Of a stretch of 39,047 nucleotides of DNA, positions 1 through 8,788 are shown one piece after another (within the stretch, counting starts at the first letter, position 1; each line of letters opens with the position of its first letter). The notes beneath the pieces are model-generated. The model did not search any database and had not been told where the DNA came from. It worked only from the letters and a program-made list of their open reading frames with translations. The position numbers and the translations under genes are program-made. The DNA is taken from positions 1 through 39,047 of the forward strand of contig JASHOC010000054.1 in assembly GCA_030041305.1 (NCBI GenBank), read 5' to 3'. The DNA is from Acidobacteriaceae bacterium. Its GTDB lineage: Bacteria > Acidobacteriota > Terriglobia > Terriglobales > Acidobacteriaceae.

Positions 1-2
1 TC

Positions 3-917
3 GCGCGCAATGGAGCGGAAGTCCCCATCGACGACAGCGCCGCGCCCATTCGCGACGATCGCGGCGAGGTGACCGGCGTGGTGTTGGTTTTCCGCGATGT
101 GACCAACGAGCGCAAGGCCCAGGAGGCCATGCGCACGACAGAGCGGCTGGCTAACGCCGGCCGGCTCTCCGCCACCATCGCACACGAGATTAACAACCCG
201 CTCCAGGCGGTCGCCAGCCTGGTCTACCTCTCCCGCACCATGCCCGGCGTGCCCAAGACTGTCACCTGGCAACTCTCCCTCGCTGAACAAGAGTTGCAGC
301 GGGTCGCGCACATCGCGCAACAGGCGCTTGGGTTTTACAAAGAATCGCAGTCCTCTGAATCCGTCGACATGCCGGCTGTGGTTGAGTCGGTGTTAGCGCT
401 CTACTCGAACAAGTTGAAGAGCAAAGACATTCGCATCGAGCGCCACTTTGACCATTGCCCACAGATGCAAGCTGCGTCCGGAGAACTTAAGCAGGTGATT
501 TCGAACCTGGTCACAAACGCTGCTGACGCAGTGCACAATCAAGGAACCATTGCCATCACGCTTGAGGGCACAGAGCAGGCGGCCCCAATGATGTTGCATA
601 TTCTGGTTGAAGATGATGGACCTGGTATCGCCCCGGAATACAGACCGCACTTGTTCGAACCTTTTTTCACGACGAAGCGAGATGTCGGCACCGGTCTCGG
701 TTTGTGGCTCACCAAGGAAATCGTGGAACGACATGGCGGTCGGATTGAAGTTGTTCCTCGTGCCGGTGGGGAACCAGGAGCGGCATTTAGCATTCTTCTG
801 CCGATTTCTTCCACCCCTCTCAGTGCCGCGGCCAGCGGTGGCGAGGTCAATGCCTTTCGACCTTCCGAGCCAGGCGGTCGCATCGACAACGAGGACCTCA
901 TGCAGGAAGGGGAATAA
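3..917 (+). CDS. Sensor histidine kinase with PAS domain, 5' end outside window
   Basis: This is the C-terminal part of a sensor histidine kinase. The reading frame is open from the first bases, so the true start lies upstream. The first roughly 35 residues look like the end of a PAS domain (NGAEVPIDDSA, then VVLVFRDVT). The phospho-acceptor helix follows, with H-box IAHEINNPLQAV, then the ATPase domain with N-box NLVTNAADAV, G1 box DDGPGI, the FEPFFTTK F-box and the GTGLGLWL G2 box. No membrane segment is visible in the part present, but the missing N-terminus could hold one. The stop codon lies 1 base before the start of a response regulator, so the two form a two-component pair. The signal sensed cannot be deduced. 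The C-terminal 35 residues after the ATPase domain look disordered. Confidence 0.93.
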   Translation, partial: ARNGAEVPIDDSAAPIRDDRGEVTGVVLVFRDVTNERKAQEAMRTTERLANAGRLSATIAHEINNPLQAVASLVYLSRTMPGVPKTVTWQLSLAEQELQRVAHIAQQALGFYKESQSSESVDMPAVVESVLALYSNKLKSKDIRIERHFDHCPQMQAASGELKQVISNLVTNAADAVHNQGTIAITLEGTEQAAPMMLHILVEDDGPGIAPEYRPHLFEPFFTTKRDVGTGLGLWLTKEIVERHGGRIEVVPRAGGEPGAAFSILLPISSTPLSAAASGGEVNAFRPSEPGGRIDNEDLMQEGE

Positions 918-918
918 C

Positions 919-1344
919 ATGTCTCAATCTCCCAAACAACTCCGGGTCTTTGTGGTCGACGATGAGGACGTGATCGTATCGAGCCTTGCGATGATCCTGC
1001 GCTTTCAGGGAGGCTTCCACGCCACATCGTTTACAGACCCCTTGAAGGCTCTCCAGGCCGCGCATGCGGAGCTTCCCGACCTCCTCATCACCGACGTGGT
1101 TATGCCCCAGATGTCCGGAATCGACCTGGCGATTCAGCTGCGCGGTGTTTGCCCGGATTGCAAGGTCCTGCTGTTTTCCGGCTCAGCGTCCACAGCCGAT
1201 TTGCTCGAAGCCGCTCGCGTCACAGGCTACACGTTTGAGCTTCTGTCGAAACCGGTGCACCCGGCCGATCTTCTCGCGAGCATCCGGACTCTGACTGAAG
1301 GCGCTCAGACGCTCTCTCCGCAAGAGCTACGGTCTGGACTCTGA
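919..1344 (+). CDS. Single-domain response regulator (CheY-like receiver)
   Basis: A 141-residue stand-alone receiver domain. The acidic pocket is D14-D15 (VVDDED), the phospho-acceptor is D59 in LLITDVVMP, the switch serine lies in LLFSGSA and the conserved lysine in LLSKPVHP. No DNA-binding or enzymatic output domain follows, so it should act by protein-protein contact, as a phosphorelay intermediate or by feedback on its kinase. I chose the ATG at 919 because it follows the kinase stop by one base and GGAAGGGG lies just upstream at 905-912. A longer in-frame opening from 607 only overlaps the kinase gene. The pairing with the upstream kinase is inferred from adjacency. Confidence 0.92.
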   Translation: MSQSPKQLRVFVVDDEDVIVSSLAMILRFQGGFHATSFTDPLKALQAAHAELPDLLITDVVMPQMSGIDLAIQLRGVCPDCKVLLFSGSASTADLLEAARVTGYTFELLSKPVHPADLLASIRTLTEGAQTLSPQELRSGL

Positions 1345-1694
1345 GCCGGACAGCCGAGATCTCAGAAAACATCGCTTTGTTTTTGGCGCACTGCCTCTCG
1401 CTTTGTAGTTGCTCTCTTCATGCCAAATCGCCGAGGCGCTCATCGACGCCAAAGGCGTGTTGCGGTCGAATTACGGGCTTGACGGATATTACCGCTCAGT
1501 AAACGGCTGCGCGGCGCGTTAGTCGAGGAGTATCTTTTTGTCTGGCGACGATGGGATAGGAATCCGAAAGCCGGTCCTATCTCCTTCGCCGGCGATGCTC
1601 CTGGAACCGGCGTTGTACCCTCATCTTGGATAGAAAATCCTTCCGTAAGGCAGTCCGTGGGATCAGGGAGCCGGTGTTTGGCTCCGGAGGCTTA
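1345..1694. other. Intergenic region with one inverted repeat
   Basis: No convincing gene. An inverted repeat GATAGGA ... TCCTATC lies at 1555-1581 and could be a weak hairpin, but no T run follows. The stretch 1423-1522 can be read for about 30 codons without a stop and may be a decayed coding fragment; I do not recognise it. A ribosome binding site, GGAGG at 1686-1690, precedes the next gene. Confidence 0.4.
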
Positions 1695-2930
1695 ATGCGT
1701 CGGCGCAATTTTCTCAAGATGTCTTTTGCCACAACCGCGGCCACGATGGCGGATAGAACTGCGTTTGGCTTTTCGCAGTGGCAAGACCGGCATGATTACA
1801 ACTTCGACAAAACCATCTCGCGCGAAGTGCTGGGTAACTATCTCTCCCGCGCGATTTGCATGGAGGGCCTACTGAATGGCCGCGGCAACTTCGACGACAA
1901 TCTGCGCATGCTGGGCGACGTAGGGGCAAAATACATTGCGCGCAGCATCTGCCTTTGGGGCGGCGAGGCCAAGCTTCTGGACAATTTCGCGCGCGCCAAG
2001 CAGCAGGTTCCGCAGGCGCTCGCAGCGGACCAAGACAGGGTTCTCGAAGCATGCATCTTTGAGATTGTGACTCCCCAAGTGGAACAGGTTCCGGCGCCGG
2101 ACTGGGCCTTTATCGCGCTGGGTATGCCGGTGGAGAAGCGCAACTTCCGTTACGAAGCCATCCTCTATCCGCCGGAAAAGCGCACCCGCTCGTGGGGCAG
2201 ATTGGGCGGCGTTCCCGATGTGAGCCAGCCCGAAACCCAGCTTTGGTTCTATTTCCTGGCGGCCTCCTATATTGACCTCGGGTTTGAGGGAATTCACTGG
2301 GGCCAGGTGGAGATCATGGATCATAGCGATCCCCATCTCGATTACTATGCGCGGGTGTTTGGCTTGGCGCGCGACTACGCAAAACAACATGCACGGCGGG
2401 GTATGGTGTTGTGTAATGCGCACGTACCCAGCGGCGGCCTGGTGCGCGACGGCCAGTTGCTTCTCGACTTTCACGCTTTCCCCTTGAGGATCAAGGAGGC
2501 TCCGGACCATCCGCAGGAGGGGGTATTGGAAGTTGGCTATCGCGACAGCATCTTTCTCCGCAGCAAGGGCGGGCGAACGTACAGCGGCTGGGAGTGCGCT
2601 CATCTGCCCTATCTTGTGGAGCTTGATAACTACGGCTCGAGCCGGCACCCCGGCGAAGCGGGACAGGGTGGTGACTGGGTGTGGGGCTACGACGAAATCA
2701 GCTGGTTTGCCAATCAAAGCAAGGAGTACCGCAGCCAGTGGCTTGGCTACGCCTGGAAATGGGTGAAGAAGACAGATCCGGATGGTTATCTGGAGATGCC
2801 GGGCGAGCGGACAGAAACTTCTCCGCTCAATGGCCGCCGATGGTACTCCGCCAATCGGCCGAGCGCTGCCGTTCCCGATGGCCTTGATGATGAGGACACG
2901 ATCCGCGCGATATGGAAAAGTGACGGATGA
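1695..2930 (+). CDS. Tat-exported protein of unknown function, glycosidase-like
   Basis: A 411-residue protein that begins with a twin-arginine signal (MRRRNFLKMSFATTAATMA), so it is probably folded in the cytoplasm and exported by Tat. The ATG at 1695 is preferred over an upstream in-frame start at 1626 because it puts the RR motif at the N-terminus and has GGAGG 4 bases upstream. The body is rich in aromatic and acidic residues (GFEGIHWGQVEIMDH near residue 195; GYDEISWFANQSKEY near 340), which suggests a TIM-barrel carbohydrate-active fold, but I do not recognise a named family. Its stop lies 15 bp from the stop of the convergent GH5-like gene, also Tat-exported. A shared role in polysaccharide or glycoside use is an inference from that pairing. 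Confidence 0.8.
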   Translation: MRRRNFLKMSFATTAATMADRTAFGFSQWQDRHDYNFDKTISREVLGNYLSRAICMEGLLNGRGNFDDNLRMLGDVGAKYIARSICLWGGEAKLLDNFARAKQQVPQALAADQDRVLEACIFEIVTPQVEQVPAPDWAFIALGMPVEKRNFRYEAILYPPEKRTRSWGRLGGVPDVSQPETQLWFYFLAASYIDLGFEGIHWGQVEIMDHSDPHLDYYARVFGLARDYAKQHARRGMVLCNAHVPSGGLVRDGQLLLDFHAFPLRIKEAPDHPQEGVLEVGYRDSIFLRSKGGRTYSGWECAHLPYLVELDNYGSSRHPGEAGQGGDWVWGYDEISWFANQSKEYRSQWLGYAWKWVKKTDPDGYLEMPGERTETSPLNGRRWYSANRPSAAVPDGLDDEDTIRAIWKSDG

Positions 2931-2945
2931 TCGAAACCCCGCGGA

Positions 2946-4190
2946 TCACAACCGCTCGTAGAGCCTTCCGTGCCGGAGCTCGGGCGCAATCTCCGCGGAT
3001 CGGATGATCGCCGTCACCCGCTGGTGCCACAGCTTATCCCGCCACATGCCCACGAACTGCGGCTCGCAGAAGTTGCTGCTCGCGATCGCCAGCCACCTCT
3101 GGGTCGAGGCCGCATGCTGCGCTCCCAGCATGCACAGCGCCTGCACCCAATCCCAGGTGAGCAGTGGCCAGTCCTTGTAGTCCACCACGCCCCAACACTC
3201 CGTGGTGATCAGAGGCATGCCGATCTTCCGCGATACATCGGCGAAGGTGTCGATGCCGTCCACCAGCCCCTTCTGCCAGTACTCCGGCCGCGCCCGGTAA
3301 ACATCCGCCGCCTTCAGGCTCAGGTTTGTGTAGCCCCTGGCGTCGAACCGCTCATACGCGTAGCCGCACTGACGGTAGAACTCGCCGGCGTACTGCTGCG
3401 CCATCCAGATGTGCGGGTCGAGCAGGTCGAAATAATTCAGGTCGTGGTGGAGAAAGCTTTGCTCGTCGCCCGTCGCCACCGAAAACAGAAGCGGCATCTC
3501 CGGATACTGCGCCCGCACCAGCGCCACGGCCTTGGGCATCCACGCCAACGACACCGGCTGGTCCCAGTCTCCGTAGGAAACATGGGGCTTGACAAACGGA
3601 GCCCAGTCGTCCCCCGGCCACTCATTGCACAGATCGGTATAGAGAATCGCGTCGATCAGCCCTGCCTGCCGGATCAGGTCCAGCGTCTTGACCCAGTTCT
3701 CGGCCATCACATCCGGTCCGGTGATGGTCATGCGGGTGTCCTGGTCGTCCTTGCGGTACCAGGTGGAGAGCCCCACCATCACGCCACGCTCTCTGCACTT
3801 GCCGATGAACTCAAACAGCGCCGGCAGCAGCACGACGCGGTTCACGTCGGGCGATCCCCAACACTGTGTGTTCCACTCTGGCCACAGCGTCCAGGTTTTG
3901 TGCGGATGGGCGGCCAGCAAATGGGGAAACGGATCGATGCGGACGGCGTTGTAGCCGCGTTCGCACAGATCGTCCAGGGCGCGGTCCCAGTCCTCGAAAC
4001 CCGCACCCGGCCAGCGCCGCTCGATCCACGAAAACTCCCACATGGTGATGGCGCGGGGATGCTTGGCGCCGCCAGCCGGCGCCGCGTTGCGATGCTTCTG
4101 CGCAGATTCGGCGCTCGCCTTTGGCTCACCCGGCAGCGCGCCTGCAACCGCTGCCGAAGCCACCCCGCTCAGGAAATTCCTGCGATTCAT
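2946..4190 (-). CDS. Tat-exported cellulase-like protein (GH5 / clan GH-A)
   Basis: A 414-residue protein with Tat signal MNRRNFLSGVASAAVAGAL, starting at 4190 with GGGGGA just upstream. An upstream in-frame start at 4238 would bury the signal. After a short linker the sequence follows a clan GH-A TIM barrel: ITMWEFSWIER near the start, GYNAVRIDPFPH for an early strand, LYTDLCNEWPGDDW carrying the NE pair with the probable acid/base glutamate, and PLITTECWGVVDYK with the likely nucleophile glutamate. These match the GH5-type arrangement, so it should hydrolyse a beta-linked glycan or glycoside outside the cytoplasm; the substrate is unknown. Convergent with the Tat protein at 1695-2930. Confidence 0.8.
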   Translation of the reverse strand: MNRRNFLSGVASAAVAGALPGEPKASAESAQKHRNAAPAGGAKHPRAITMWEFSWIERRWPGAGFEDWDRALDDLCERGYNAVRIDPFPHLLAAHPHKTWTLWPEWNTQCWGSPDVNRVVLLPALFEFIGKCRERGVMVGLSTWYRKDDQDTRMTITGPDVMAENWVKTLDLIRQAGLIDAILYTDLCNEWPGDDWAPFVKPHVSYGDWDQPVSLAWMPKAVALVRAQYPEMPLLFSVATGDEQSFLHHDLNYFDLLDPHIWMAQQYAGEFYRQCGYAYERFDARGYTNLSLKAADVYRARPEYWQKGLVDGIDTFADVSRKIGMPLITTECWGVVDYKDWPLLTWDWVQALCMLGAQHAASTQRWLAIASSNFCEPQFVGMWRDKLWHQRVTAIIRSAEIAPELRHGRLYERL

Positions 4191-4234
4191 GACAGTCCCC
4201 CGTTCCGCCGGCAAAATTGCCGGATTCGCGCGCA

Positions 4235-5191
4235 TCATTCAGCGCCGGTTTGGGCGCGATGGGCGAGGAAATCTACGATGAGTTGGTTTTCGCGGTCGGC
4301 GAGCTGCTCGACGGAGCGGTCACCGGCCTGTTGCGATACACCGTCGATGACGGTTTGGCGGAGGGCTTGGGTGAGGTCGGGGGCGGCGAGGTTGTTCATG
4401 GCCGCGCACAAGGGGTCCATGAGCTGCTCCATGAAGTGATGAATGCCGCCCGGGCCGCCGGCAAGATGCCACTGCAGGCTGGGGCCCATGACTGCCCAGC
4501 GCAGTCCCGGGCCGTAGCAGATGACGTCGTCGGCGTCGGCGATGCTGAGCACGCCTTGCTGGACGAGGCAGAGGATTTCCTTGTAGAGCGCGGCCTGGAG
4601 GCGGTTGACGACGTGGCCGGGAAGCGCCTTGCGGAGAAGGACGGGCTTTTTGCCGAGGGAGGCGTAGAAGGCCATGGCGCGCTCGATGGTTTGGGGCGAG
4701 GTTTGGGCGCCGCCCACGACCTCGACCAGGGGGATGACGTGAGGAGGATTCAAGGGATGGCCGACGATGCAGCGGCCGGGGCGGCGACACTCGGATTCGA
4801 GAACGTCCACGGTGAGCCACGAGGTGCTGGAGGCGAGGATGGATTGGGGCGGCGCAGCCGCGTCCATTGCGGCGAACAACCTGATTTTGAAGTCACGAAG
4901 CTCGGGGCCGCTTTCCTGAACAAAGTCGGCGTCTTGAAGCGCCTCCGTGAGATCGGAGGTGAAAGTGAACCGGTCAAAAGCCGCGTGGGGCGAGGCGTGA
5001 GGCGAAAGGCCAAGGGCGGCGAGGGTTTTCCACGCGCGGGCAACGTAGGCGCGCAGGTTGGATTCCGCGTTGGGAGCAGGATCGGTGGCGACGACCTGCA
5101 CGCCGCGCGCGAGACAAAGCGCCGCCCAACTCGATCCGATGGTTCCGGCGCCGACGATGGCGACCCGATTTACCGCGTTGCCGGAGGACAT
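4235..5191 (-). CDS. 3-hydroxyacyl-CoA dehydrogenase family protein (carnitine dehydrogenase / lambda-crystallin type)
   Basis: A 318-residue NAD-dependent dehydrogenase. The N-terminus has the Rossmann motif VAIVGAGTIGSSWA followed by an acidic residue for NAD (VVATDPAPNAE). The centre has GHPLNPPHVIPLVEVV, where the histidine is the catalytic base typical of the family, preceded by the conserved SSTSWL segment. The C-terminal helical domain carries LPGHVVNRLQAALYKEI. The LVEVVGG and GPGLRWAVMGP signatures favour the short L-carnitine dehydrogenase / L-gulonate dehydrogenase branch over fatty-acid beta-oxidation enzymes. The start at 5191 is chosen for AAAGGAG about 9 bases upstream; the longer frame to 5296 adds unrelated sequence. 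No carnitine or gulonate pathway genes are adjacent, so the substrate is open. Confidence 0.85.
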   Translation of the reverse strand: MSSGNAVNRVAIVGAGTIGSSWAALCLARGVQVVATDPAPNAESNLRAYVARAWKTLAALGLSPHASPHAAFDRFTFTSDLTEALQDADFVQESGPELRDFKIRLFAAMDAAAPPQSILASSTSWLTVDVLESECRRPGRCIVGHPLNPPHVIPLVEVVGGAQTSPQTIERAMAFYASLGKKPVLLRKALPGHVVNRLQAALYKEILCLVQQGVLSIADADDVICYGPGLRWAVMGPSLQWHLAGGPGGIHHFMEQLMDPLCAAMNNLAAPDLTQALRQTVIDGVSQQAGDRSVEQLADRENQLIVDFLAHRAQTGAE

Positions 5192-5329
5192 GGGCGGTTG
5201 CTCCTTTCGCGAATGCGTCCCACACGAGAAGATGGCCGCCGGGGGCCCGATGCGAGCGGAAACGACCATCTGTCGTCCGTTGCTGCTGGATGGCACGGAC
5301 CCCCATTTCTTCCCGCCCCAGGAAGTTTC

Positions 5330-5857
5330 TCATTTGGATTTGGGAGCATTAAGCTTGCCAAACGCCGGCGCCGCGGATTTGCCCATCCACTCCCGGCAGC
5401 ATAAGAAATGGATCCGTTTGTAGGTGTGGTGCTCAAGGTACGCGAGGTCGCTCATTTTCTTCGCCAGCTCTTTCATGCTGCTCAGCCTTTGGTCTTTGAG
5501 CCCTACCTCCCACCAGTCCCACTGCGGGATTGGCTTTCCAAACCGGATCAACCACTCGCACATGGAATCATCTCGCTGCTTGTCGGTGAGTGTTTGGAGC
5601 TTGTAGTTCCATACTTGCGTGGGCGGGGAGGTGATGGATCGCGCCGCCAGGGCCCCCGGGTCTCCGCGCATGATGGGATGAGCGAACGCGAAAGTGATGG
5701 TCACCGGGTGCTGGGCATAGAAGAGAATTTCCTCGGCTTCTATGTCGGCCATTCCATCATCGGGATCGTATCCGCCGTGGGTGTGCAGCATCATCTCCTC
5801 CCCCCATTTGTCACCCAGTCGTCTGACGATAAAGTCACCCCATTTTTCTTCAGTCAT
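5330..5857 (-). CDS. Conserved-looking protein of unknown function
   Basis: A 175-residue soluble protein with no signal peptide or membrane segment. The start at 5857 has AAGGGAG and GAAAGG upstream. The N-terminal half is acidic with a histidine/aspartate-rich patch (MMLHTHGGYDPDDGMAD) that could bind metal. The middle is tryptophan-rich (WNYKLQTL, PQWDWWEVGLKD), and the C-terminus has a helical segment and a CC pair (FLCCREWMGK). I do not recognise the family. It lies between the dehydrogenase and the propeller gene on the same strand, but gaps of over 130 bp on each side argue against a tight operon. Codon use and composition look like the neighbours, so it is probably a real gene. Confidence 0.7.
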   Translation of the reverse strand: MTEEKWGDFIVRRLGDKWGEEMMLHTHGGYDPDDGMADIEAEEILFYAQHPVTITFAFAHPIMRGDPGALAARSITSPPTQVWNYKLQTLTDKQRDDSMCEWLIRFGKPIPQWDWWEVGLKDQRLSSMKELAKKMSDLAYLEHHTYKRIHFLCCREWMGKSAAPAFGKLNAPKSK

Positions 5858-5988
5858 TGCCTTTCGGCTCCCTTCGCTTTTGGCTTGCGATTTGTTGGAA
5901 TTTTCTCGGAAAGCGGCGCGGATTCAGGACCACGCTCGCAAAGAGGGCGAGGCGGCCGCCGGATCTTCTTATACGAAACCTATTGCCG

Positions 5989-7737
5989 CTATTTGAGCCC
6001 AAAAGCGGAGACGTGCCCGTCGTAAGAGACCACAAACACTTTGCCGTGCGCGATGACGGGCTGGCTGAAGTGGTCCCAACTGGTGAGGCTGTCTTGACTC
6101 GAAAAGAGCTGCTTGCCGGTTTCAGCGTCGAAGGCGTAGAGAATCTGATGGCCAACGGGGGTGTTGCGGACCTTGGCGGCGGCGTAGCGGTCACGAATGA
6201 TTTTGCGACCGGGATTCTGCATGGTTTGCTCGCCGGTGCCGACGGCGAAGACTACGCCATTGGCGACCGCCGGCGAATCGGGCGCCTGGTTGACGCCGGA
6301 AATCCATGCCGGCTGCAGAGAAAACTTGTCGTCGTTCTCGATGACCTGAAACGCCATGATGCTGCCCTGGGAGACGTCGCCATTGGTGTGGGGAAACGCG
6401 GGCGCGCTTTTGGCGGGCGCGTTCCACATGGGAATGTAGATGTACCGGTCGCCATTGGCGTTCTGCCAGGTAGCGCCTCCGCCCCAGATGCCGTATTGCT
6501 CGAGCATGTCGGGGTCGTTGCCGAGTTTGGGCGAGGCGTAAAGGGGAGTGTTGTGGTCAAAGCCGCCGAGTTCGTTGGCGTCGAGCAAATATTCGACGGC
6601 TTCTTTGGCGCCAGTGGCGATCAAGGCGTGGCCGTGAAAAACGAAAAGTATCGGGCTGCCCGCGCCCAAATCGAGGTCGTGGGCATTCATGTAGCGCCAA
6701 TTCGCGGGCGTGAAGCTGTCGTCGATGCCCTGGCCGCCCAAGCGGATAGCGACCACGGATTCGGCGAAAAAGCCGGAAGCTGGGTCATAGCGACCGTCGG
6801 CGGTTTCCACGTAGACGCCTTCGGGGCCGAGGATCGGGCCGCCGCGGTTCCAGGGACCGGCCGGGCGCGATGCGCCGGTATACACGTGGTTGACCGTGAT
6901 GTGGTCGGGATCGTGAACATCTGCGGCGACCATATTGCCCGAGACCATGGATTGGGCTGTATCGCCGCCGCAGCCACGGGCCATGGACGTGTAGATTACG
7001 TTGTCGACGAGATTGAGGCTCCAGTTTCGCACGTAGGGCGGCTCAATGATTGTCGGGGTAAGTTTAGGGCTGCCGTCGGCGAGAGAAGCGGCGCGAAGAT
7101 TGCCGTCGATAGTGGTGAAATAAATGACGCCCTTTGCTTTATCGATGACCGGCGTGGCCTGCTCGGTATCCGTGCACATCCAGTTGGCCTCGCGAACGGG
7201 CGCATTGGTGTCGGGGAAGGCTTTTTGCCAAAGAATCTTGCCGGTGTCCGTATCGATGGCGAAGAGGGTGCTGTCCCCTGAGATGGTGTAAGCTACTGTC
7301 CTGGCGCCGTCCGCCGTTTGCACGTCTGAAACCACCACCGGCGCGGTGAGCGTTTGCCCCGCGAAGGGGCTGGGGGTGAGCGGAAGTTGCGTGCTCCACA
7401 CCAGCTTGAGGTCGGAGGCATTGCTGGGGGTCAAGGTGGTTTCGCCGTTGTTCCAGCCGGTGCGTTGCGGATCGTGACTGAAGGTGAGCCAGTCGTCGGT
7501 GACTGGCGGCTGCGTGTTGAGCAAGGGGTCCAGCTTGGGCATCTGGAAGGGGCGAAAGGCGGGACGTTGCGGAGCCGCCGCGCCGGATGGTGCTGCCGTC
7601 GCACCGGCGGGCGGCGCGGTTTGGCCACCCGCAGGCGCAGCCTGTCCAGCGGAAGGCGCAGCCTGCGCCGCGCCGGAAACAGGCAAAAGCATCACCATCA
7701 GCACTGTGGAAAGGAGAAGCTTGGGCATGTTGGGCAT
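5989..7737 (-). CDS. Secreted quinoprotein-like beta-propeller
   Basis: A 582-residue exported protein. The signal peptide is MPNMPKLLLSTVLMVMLLPV followed by an Ala-rich cleavage region, then a Pro/Ala/Gly linker of about 45 residues, then repeated PQQ-type propeller blades: TLFAIDTDTGKILWQKA, GVIYFTTIDGNLRAASLADG, HQILYAFDAETGKQLFSS and others. The DLDLGAGSPIL segment resembles quinoprotein dehydrogenases. I do not see the adjacent Cys-Cys pair used by PQQ alcohol dehydrogenases, so true PQQ binding is uncertain and a structural propeller (BamB-like fold) is possible. The start at 7737 has GAGG about 8 bases upstream. It is divergent from a cytochrome c gene 113 bp away, which fits a periplasmic dehydrogenase passing electrons to cytochrome c; that pairing is an inference. 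Confidence 0.85.
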   Translation of the reverse strand: MPNMPKLLLSTVLMVMLLPVSGAAQAAPSAGQAAPAGGQTAPPAGATAAPSGAAAPQRPAFRPFQMPKLDPLLNTQPPVTDDWLTFSHDPQRTGWNNGETTLTPSNASDLKLVWSTQLPLTPSPFAGQTLTAPVVVSDVQTADGARTVAYTISGDSTLFAIDTDTGKILWQKAFPDTNAPVREANWMCTDTEQATPVIDKAKGVIYFTTIDGNLRAASLADGSPKLTPTIIEPPYVRNWSLNLVDNVIYTSMARGCGGDTAQSMVSGNMVAADVHDPDHITVNHVYTGASRPAGPWNRGGPILGPEGVYVETADGRYDPASGFFAESVVAIRLGGQGIDDSFTPANWRYMNAHDLDLGAGSPILFVFHGHALIATGAKEAVEYLLDANELGGFDHNTPLYASPKLGNDPDMLEQYGIWGGGATWQNANGDRYIYIPMWNAPAKSAPAFPHTNGDVSQGSIMAFQVIENDDKFSLQPAWISGVNQAPDSPAVANGVVFAVGTGEQTMQNPGRKIIRDRYAAAKVRNTPVGHQILYAFDAETGKQLFSSQDSLTSWDHFSQPVIAHGKVFVVSYDGHVSAFGLK

Positions 7738-7850
7738 TTTATCCTCGAGATTATGAATACGTATACGAAATCATCGGAGCCCTTTTCACGACCATTCCGC
7801 GTCCGATAGGATAGACGGGAGATAGTATATCGACTCCAGAGAGGTTTCAA

Positions 7851-8273
7851 TTGAAAGCTAATGCATTTTGGGTTGGATTTGTCGCGTGCGCCAGCCTGAC
7901 AGTAGCGCTTTTTGCCCAATCGGGCTCCTCCACGCGGAGCGGCGTCTACGCGGCCGATCAGGCCGCGCAGGGGGAAACCCTTTACGCGCAGCAATGCGCG
8001 ATGTGTCACGGCGCGTCGCTCGCAGGTTCGGGTCAGACGCCAGCGTTGGCCGGCCCGGCGTTTCTTCATAACTGGGTTGGTCAGACGGTCGGTGACCTTT
8101 CCAGCAAACTCCAGGCGACGATGCCGGCGACGAACCCGGGATCGCTCAAGCCTGACCAGGTATCAGAGCTCGTTGCATTCATCCTGAAATCAAATCACTA
8201 CCCGGCCGGGAAGAAATTGCCGTCAGACCAAAATAGCCTGAACAATATTCATTTCGAGGCTCCCGGGCATTAA
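7851..8273 (+). CDS. Small exported class I cytochrome c
   Basis: A 140-residue monohaem cytochrome c. Residues 1-22 form an export signal ending ALFAQ. The haem site is CAMCH at residues 49-53, and the later TMPATNPG segment supplies the probable axial methionine. It has one domain and no membrane anchor after cleavage, so it should be a soluble periplasmic electron carrier. The gene starts with TTG at 7851, supported by GAGAGG at 7839-7844; no nearby ATG keeps the whole signal peptide. It is transcribed away from the propeller gene, and the shared 113-bp region probably holds both promoters. The likely role is electron acceptor for a periplasmic dehydrogenase. Confidence 0.9.
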   Translation: MKANAFWVGFVACASLTVALFAQSGSSTRSGVYAADQAAQGETLYAQQCAMCHGASLAGSGQTPALAGPAFLHNWVGQTVGDLSSKLQATMPATNPGSLKPDQVSELVAFILKSNHYPAGKKLPSDQNSLNNIHFEAPGH

Positions 8274-8371
8274 TCCTTCGATGGCCGCCGCGCAGGGTAG
8301 TTGAGCCCTCGTTTGCCTTCCCGGTGCGGCGACGCCTCAATTCATGAACCAGACAAATGTCCGCAGACGGC

Positions 8372-8788
8372 CTACGTTTTTCTGCGCTCGATCTCGTCGA
8401 TTTGAGGATTGCGGATCAATTCGATATTGGGGAAGGGCCATGGAAACGGGTGCGGAGACGCCTGCATTGGCGCGGCGTCTGCGAGTTCCCGCAACCACGA
8501 GCGAACCTCTGCGCGCAGGGGACCGACGACAATGCCGCCGAAATGCCCAGGACGGGATTCGAGCCGGCCGAGCGCCCTGCTTAAGAGAGAAAGCGCCCCG
8601 ACGGAGTTGCCGGCCTGTAGATGGTGGAAGGCCGCCGCAATTTGAATCAGCGCTTGCAGAAAGCTTTTCTCCGGCTCTTCGAGTCCTAGCCAAACGCTTT
8701 CCCAGTGCTCGTGAGCCTCGAAGAACTCAGTTCTGCGGTAGCAGGCTAGACCCTCGGCCAGCGCCCCGCAGCTCCAGTCCAACACCAT
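8372..8788 (-). CDS. DUF309 family protein
   Basis: A 138-residue, all-helical cytoplasmic protein. The diagnostic motif is FFEAHEHWESVWLG near residue 23, followed by FLQALIQIAAAFHHLQAGN, which together mark DUF309. The conserved E/H/E/W cluster suggests a metal or ligand pocket, but the biochemical role of the family is unknown to me. The start at 8788 has AGAGGT upstream. It is divergent from the pseudokinase-TonB gene at 8963 with 174 bp between starts, and convergent with the cytochrome gene. No operon partner. Confidence 0.85.
   Translation of the reverse strand: MVLDWSCGALAEGLACYRRTEFFEAHEHWESVWLGLEEPEKSFLQALIQIAAAFHHLQAGNSVGALSLLSRALGRLESRPGHFGGIVVGPLRAEVRSWLRELADAAPMQASPHPFPWPFPNIELIRNPQIDEIERRKT

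Noticed and set aside
2970..4439. 489-codon open frame on the plus strand
   Set aside because: It is the antisense shadow of the GH5-like gene, rich in Arg/His/Pro as expected for reversed GC-rich coding sequence.
5857..7281. 474-codon open frame on the plus strand
   Set aside because: Antisense of the propeller gene, with no RBS and no recognisable domain.
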